From Sulfuricella sp. (lineage in GTDB: Bacteria > Pseudomonadota > Gammaproteobacteria > Burkholderiales > Sulfuricellaceae), in assembly GCA_030696235.1 (NCBI GenBank), contig JAUYSN010000412.1, positions 1 through 9,125 on the forward strand: DNA of 9,125 nt, read 5' to 3'. This document shows, piece after piece, positions 6,175 to 9,125 of this stretch (positions are counted from its first letter, which is position 1; the number at the start of each line of letters is the position of its first letter). The notes below the pieces were generated by a model, which worked only from the letters and a program-made list of their open reading frames with translations, did not search any database and was not told the DNA's origin. The position numbers and the translations under genes are program-made.

Positions 6175-7029
6175 TCACCACCTTCCCGAAGCACCACCGC
6201 CGCCAAAACCGCCGCCTCCACCGCCGAATCCGCCGCCACCTCCAAAACCGCCACCGCCGCCGCTGGACCAGCCCCCGCCACCATGGCGGCCGAGGAGGGT
6301 AAAGATGAAAACGAACAAACCGGCAACCAGCGCCATCATCAGCGAGGCGAACAATAGCCAGGCGACGACGACTGCGACCGAACCGGCAACCAGCCCGCCG
6401 ACAAACGGGCCGAGCAGGGCGCGCATCGCGCCCCCCACAACGACTGCAAGCACGAAACCGATGGCCAGCCAATCACCGCTGACACCGCCCCCGTCTTTCG
6501 ACCGCGACGATTTCTTCTCCGGCAACGGCTCGCCTTCGATCACCTTGATGATGCGATCGACCCCGGCACGTATCCCGCCGAAGTAGTCATCCTGCTTGAA
6601 ATAGGGTGTGATGACTTCACTGACGATGCGCTTCGCCACCGCATCGGGAATCGCGCCCTCCAGACCGTAACCCACCTCGACACGCAACTTGCGGTCGTTC
6701 CTGGCGATCAGGAGCAGCACGCCATCGTCCACGCCCTTGCGCCCGAGCTTCCAGGCTTCTGCCACGCGGATGGCGTATTGCTCTATGGTTTCGGGTTGGG
6801 TAGTGGGAACGATCAGAACGGCGATCTGGCTGCCTTTTCTATTTTCAAAGGCTTGCAGGGTTTGCTCCAGCGCCGCCTGCTGGTCGGGCTGGAGCGTCCC
6901 GGTCAGATCGGTGACACGCGCCTTGAGGGGCGGCACCGCCACCTCCGCCGCCGCCCACGGCGCGCAAAGCAGCCACAGGACGGCGATCAGACTGGTCAGC
7001 CAGGCTTTACTTGACGGCAGGCGCAGCAC
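6175..7029 (-). CDS. Exported TPM-domain protein with glycine-rich C-terminus (YgcG-like)
   Basis: This protein has 284 residues from the GTG at 7029. Residues 1-28 are a signal peptide (hydrophobic LTSLIAVLWLLCAPWAAA, cleavage after AAA). The TPM domain spans ~37-165, including GSQIAVLIVPTTQPETIEQY (66-85), GVDDGVLLLIARNDRKLRVEVGYG (99-122) and DDYFGGIRAGVDRI (147-160). Two or three membrane segments lie between ~187 and 246, followed by a Gly-rich tail (249-280) ending in the family's typical ASGRW. The predicted topology puts the TPM domain in the periplasm. An alternative TTG at 7032 lies too near the ribosome site; AGGTGG (7036-7041) is six bases from the GTG. The gene overlaps the end of lemA, its usual partner. 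Despite the name of the Pfam family, phosphatase activity is not established for this branch. Confidence 0.9.
   Translation of the reverse strand: MLRLPSSKAWLTSLIAVLWLLCAPWAAAEVAVPPLKARVTDLTGTLQPDQQAALEQTLQAFENRKGSQIAVLIVPTTQPETIEQYAIRVAEAWKLGRKGVDDGVLLLIARNDRKLRVEVGYGLEGAIPDAVAKRIVSEVITPYFKQDDYFGGIRAGVDRIIKVIEGEPLPEKKSSRSKDGGGVSGDWLAIGFVLAVVVGGAMRALLGPFVGGLVAGSVAVVVAWLLFASLMMALVAGLFVFIFTLLGRHGGGGWSSGGGGGFGGGGGFGGGGGGFGGGGASGRW
6190..6285 (-). repeat. Low-complexity glycine-rich coding repeat
   Basis: GGN and TTN codons encode runs of Gly interrupted by Phe, Trp and Ser (residues 249-280 of the exported TPM protein). On the plus strand this reads as irregular ccgccg/ccacc repeats. Copy number could vary by slippage; the frame is intact here. 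Confidence 0.85.
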
Positions 7030-7612
7030 CAAAATCCACCTTGGGTGCGGTGGAAATTTCTTTCTCGTTTTCCACGCTGAAGTTGGGCTTGGTCTTGAAA
7101 CCGAACATCATCGCTGTGAGATTGCTGGGGAAGGAGCGCACCGTCACGTTGTACTCCTGAACTGCCTTGATATAGCGGTTGCGTGCGACGGTGATGCGGT
7201 TTTCCGTGCCCTCGAGCTGTGCCTGCAAGTCGCGGAACACCCCATCGGCCTTAAGCTGCGGGTAGTTCTCCGACACCAGCAGCAGGCGGGAAAGCGCGCT
7301 CGTCATCTGGGCCTGCGCCTGCTGGAATTTGGCGAAAGCCTGCTCATCGTTGATCAGCTCGGGGGTCGCCTGAATCGAACCCACCCTGGCACGCGCCTCG
7401 GTGACTTGAGTCAGCACCTCTTTTTCGTGCGCGGCATAACCCTTGACCACGTTTACCAGGTTGGGCACCAGATCTGTTCGGCGCTGGTACTGGTTGAGCA
7501 CTTCGGACCAGCTCGCCTTGATCTGCTCGTCGGTGGATTGCAGCGTATTGTAGCCGCAGCCACTCAAGGACAGGGACAGCAGCAAAATAACGGATAACAG
7601 CCAGTTACGCAT
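7007..7612 (-). CDS. lemA: LemA family lipoprotein
   Basis: This 201-residue protein has a lipoprotein signal: MRNWLLSVILLLSLSLSGC with lipobox LSGC and lipidated Cys19. The mature part is a long helical bundle with LemA family marks: DEQIKASWSEVLNQYQRRTDLVPNLV (28-53), VKGYAAHE (55-62), ENRITVARNRYIKAVQEYN (136-154), and FP..L near 159-162. Attachment to the inner or outer membrane facing the periplasm is likely. The frame is open from 7636, but AGGAG at 7619-7623 is six bases before the ATG at 7612, and that start begins a proper lipoprotein signal, so 7612 is chosen. It lies 28 bases after the UDG stop and overlaps the exported TPM gene by 23 bases. LemA/TPM pairing is widespread, but the molecular role is poorly known. 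Confidence 0.92.
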   Translation of the reverse strand: MRNWLLSVILLLSLSLSGCGYNTLQSTDEQIKASWSEVLNQYQRRTDLVPNLVNVVKGYAAHEKEVLTQVTEARARVGSIQATPELINDEQAFAKFQQAQAQMTSALSRLLLVSENYPQLKADGVFRDLQAQLEGTENRITVARNRYIKAVQEYNVTVRSFPSNLTAMMFGFKTKPNFSVENEKEISTAPKVDFGAAPAVK

Positions 7613-7618
7613 AATGAT

Positions 7619-7623
7619 CTCCT
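7619..7623 (-). promoter_or_regulatory. Ribosome binding site deciding the lemA start
   Basis: AGGAG sits six bases before the ATG at 7612. This rules in favour of the internal start over the ATG at 7636, which would place eight extra residues before the lipoprotein signal and lacks a comparable site. Confidence 0.8.
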
Positions 7624-7640
7624 GAATAAACAGCACTGTC

Positions 7641-8321
7641 TTATAGTGTAGCCGGTTCTTTGGAACACAAGTCCTGCATGGTCTGTTTCGCCAGGCACAA
7701 ATCTTCCCACGCCCTGGCCTTGTCTTGCAGGGTGCGCAGCAAATAAGCCGGATGATAGGTCACGATCAGCGGAATGCCCTGGTAGGCGTGCACCTTGCCG
7801 CGCAGGCTGGCGACCGTCGCCTTGTTCCCAAGCAGTGCTTCGGAAGCGATTTTCCCCAGGGTCACGATCAGCTTCGGCTGGATCAGCTCGATCTGGCGCT
7901 GGAGATAGGGAAAGCATGCAGCGATCTCACCTTGGTGAGGGTTACGGTTGTCAGGCGGGTGTGACTTCACCACGTTGGTGATATACACGTTATCGCCCCG
8001 CTTCAGTCCGATGCTTTTCAGCATGTTGTCGAGCAGCTTGCCGGCCTGACCGACGAAGGGTTCTCCCTGGGCATCCTCGTCCACGCCGGGCGCCTCGCCG
8101 ATAAACAGCCAGTCGGCATTTTCGTCGCCGACGCCGAACACGGCCTGGGTGCGGGTTTTGTGGAGTTCGCAGGCGGTGCAGCCTGCCGCTGCGGCTTTAA
8201 GCCCGGCCCAATCCATGGCTCCCGCATCGCCCAAGCCAGGCGCATCAGCCGGCACCCCGCGAGCATGCCACACCGGCCCCAGCCCCATTTCCTGAAGATA
8301 CAGCTCGCGCCTGCCCGTCAT
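7641..8321 (-). CDS. Family-4 uracil-DNA glycosylase with one atypical Fe-S ligand
   Basis: This 226-residue DNA repair enzyme is predicted to excise uracil from DNA. Motif A GEAPG (75-79) is followed by D81-E82-D83 and GEPFVGQAG (86-94); motif B is the HPAY (190-193) region. The N-terminal lead (RRELYLQEMGLGPVW, 4-18) is like betaproteobacterial members. Family-4 enzymes hold a 4Fe-4S cluster with four cysteines. C48 and C51 (CTAC) and C136 are present, but the position 16 residues before C136, normally the Cys in a K-C-x-P-P motif, is Ser120 (codon TCA at 7962-7964). Two other cysteines (C209, C219) lie in the C-terminal tail. The start ATG overlaps the rimI stop by four bases (ATGA), and the gene precedes lemA by 28 bases. 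Frame and length look intact, so it is not an obvious pseudogene. Confidence 0.9.
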   Translation of the reverse strand: MTGRRELYLQEMGLGPVWHARGVPADAPGLGDAGAMDWAGLKAAAAGCTACELHKTRTQAVFGVGDENADWLFIGEAPGVDEDAQGEPFVGQAGKLLDNMLKSIGLKRGDNVYITNVVKSHPPDNRNPHQGEIAACFPYLQRQIELIQPKLIVTLGKIASEALLGNKATVASLRGKVHAYQGIPLIVTYHPAYLLRTLQDKARAWEDLCLAKQTMQDLCSKEPATL

Positions 8322-8779
8322 AACGACAACTCCATCAGAACCGCATCCTCGCGCCCCTCTTCGGCCAGATAGTATTTCTTGCGCACGGCAATTTCGGAGA
8401 AACCAGTGCTCAGATAAAGCCGACGCGCCGCAAGATTGGAAGGACGCACCTCCAGCAACATGACTTCAGCATGATAATTGCGCGCCAGATTGATCAGTTG
8501 GTGAAGGAAGCTCCTCCCCAGGCCCCTGCCCTGCCAATCCAGTGCAATGCCCAGGTTGAGCAGATGCGCTTCGCCCACGACCACCATCATCACGCTGTAG
8601 CCGATCACGCACCCGCTGAGTTCGTACACCCAACAACTGTAGCCGGCATTGAGCGAATCGCGGAAGTTGCCGTAGGTCCAGGGGAAAGGATAAATCTCGT
8701 ATTCGATAGCAACCACCGCCTCGAGATCTTCCAGACACATTGGGCGGATAGAGACAATTTCCTGCAACTGGGCGCTCAT
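8318..8779 (-). CDS. rimI: Ribosomal protein S18 N-alpha-acetyltransferase RimI
   Basis: This 153-residue GNAT enzyme acetylates the N-terminal alanine of ribosomal protein S18. The signatures are EYEIYPFPWTYGNFRDSL (26-42), NLGIALDWQGRGLGRSFL (75-92) with the acetyl-CoA loop QGRGLG (83-88), and LLEVRPSNLAARRLYLSTGF (108-127). Glu110 and Tyr122 have the same 12-residue spacing as the catalytic Glu103/Tyr115 pair described in Salmonella RimI. The C-terminus has REDAVLMEL. The ATG overlaps the tsaB stop (ATGA), and its own stop overlaps the UDG start in the same way. That fits a co-translated tsaB-rimI-udg set. Confidence 0.94.
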   Translation of the reverse strand: MSAQLQEIVSIRPMCLEDLEAVVAIEYEIYPFPWTYGNFRDSLNAGYSCWVYELSGCVIGYSVMMVVVGEAHLLNLGIALDWQGRGLGRSFLHQLINLARNYHAEVMLLEVRPSNLAARRLYLSTGFSEIAVRKKYYLAEEGREDAVLMELSL

Positions 8780-9125
8780 CGTTCGCTCGTTTTCAACGCG
8801 ACTTTATTGCGGATATATAGCGGCGCAGCTTCGGCCGCATCCATGCCGAAGCCGCGTTTGAACTGCGCGGCGCCCAGCACGGCGATCTCCGCCGCATGGG
8901 GCAAGACATCGGGCAACACTTCGACAAGCTGCCCGGCATAACGGCTGCGCAATATCTCGCCATGAGCCGCAAAGCCATTACCGCAGCCGGTCCAGTGTTC
9001 ACCTGAGACGTCCGGCGTCTGCTGCGGTGAACTCAATCCGGGCGCATTCAAGGTACGCCACTCGCCTTCGGTTTTTTCGTACACGCCATGGTAAACCTCG
9101 CCCATACGCGCATCCAGGCAGGCGA
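8776..9125 (-). CDS. tsaB: tRNA t6A biosynthesis protein TsaB, C-terminal half (cut by right edge)
   Basis: The frame is open through the right edge, giving about 115 visible residues of a protein normally ~220-240 long. TsaB is an inactive ASKHA-fold partner of TsaD in making threonylcarbamoyl-adenosine at position 37 of ANN-decoding tRNAs. The edge codons read A-C-L-D-A-R before MGEVYHGVY, the family's 'DARMxEVY' block, so the ATG at 9103-9105 is internal and not a start. Further marks are WTGCGNGFAAHGE (38-50 counted from that Met), PHAAEIAVLGAAQF, and the terminal APLYIRNKVALK, which matches the usual PxYLRxxVA ending. It overlaps rimI by four bases. Confidence 0.92.
   Translation of the reverse strand, partial: ACLDARMGEVYHGVYEKTEGEWRTLNAPGLSSPQQTPDVSGEHWTGCGNGFAAHGEILRSRYAGQLVEVLPDVLPHAAEIAVLGAAQFKRGFGMDAAEAAPLYIRNKVALKTSER

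Noticed and set aside
6171..6326. Upstream extension of the second TPM protein to an ATG at 6326
   Set aside because: The extra 52 residues only re-read the glycine-rich coding DNA of the preceding gene in another frame. The ATG at 6170, just after that gene's stop, gives a normal TPM protein.
6689..7597. 302-residue open frame on the plus strand opposite lemA and the exported TPM gene
   Set aside because: It is the antisense shadow of two well-supported genes in GC-rich DNA. Its translation resembles no family I recognise and it has no visible ribosome site.
1..9125. Mobile elements, CRISPR, tRNA/rRNA genes, toxin-antitoxin or defence systems
   Set aside because: I saw no transposase or integrase motifs, terminal repeats, direct-repeat arrays or tRNA-like cloverleafs. 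The 114-residue protein alone is not enough for a toxin-antitoxin call.

Overview
The window looks like a chromosomal segment of a Gram-negative bacterium, most likely a betaproteobacterium (Nitrosomonadales-like). This is inferred from three things: the protein families, the tsaB-rimI-family-4 UDG gene order, and a lemA / YgcG / TPM cluster. No 16S or other decisive marker is present. GC is about 60% over most of the window and drops towards 50% or lower in the first ~930 bases. Ten complete genes and two genes cut by the window ends fill almost all of it. I see no rRNA, tRNA, CRISPR array, insertion sequence or phage gene.

Region 1 (1-2980, minus strand) is the start of an exopolysaccharide locus. 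Transcription runs from about position 2890 towards base 1. The order is a WecA/MraY-type polyprenyl-phosphate sugar-1-phosphate transferase (lipid-linked initiation), a PHP-type CpsB/YwqE-like tyrosine phosphatase, a short outer-membrane export protein (Wza/EpsE-like), and the first 42 codons of a further protein, probably a chain-length determinant or tyrosine autokinase. The first two genes overlap by 8 bases. A terminator-like hairpin lies between the export gene and the gene at the left edge.

Region 2 (2981-5661) holds a LysR-type regulator followed closely by a conserved-looking 114-residue protein of unknown function (both minus strand). Divergent from them is a standalone lysophospholipid transporter, lplT (plus strand). 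The 174-base divergent spacer contains a plausible lplT promoter and an inverted repeat.

Region 3 (5673-9125, minus strand) is a tightly packed run of six genes. From the right edge these are tsaB (partial, t6A tRNA modification), rimI (ribosomal S18 acetyltransferase), a family-4 uracil-DNA glycosylase, the lipoprotein LemA, an exported glycine-rich TPM protein (YgcG-like), and a second TPM protein without a signal peptide. Junctions are ATGA overlaps or gaps of at most 28 bases, apart from a longer lemA/TPM overlap, which suggests one operon. The most unusual residue-level observation is in the glycosylase: serine replaces one of the four expected iron-sulfur cysteines.

I do not see a clearly new biological system. 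The best leads are the altered Fe-S site, the paired TPM proteins predicted on opposite sides of the membrane, the LysR/114-residue pair, and the hairpin inside the polysaccharide operon.
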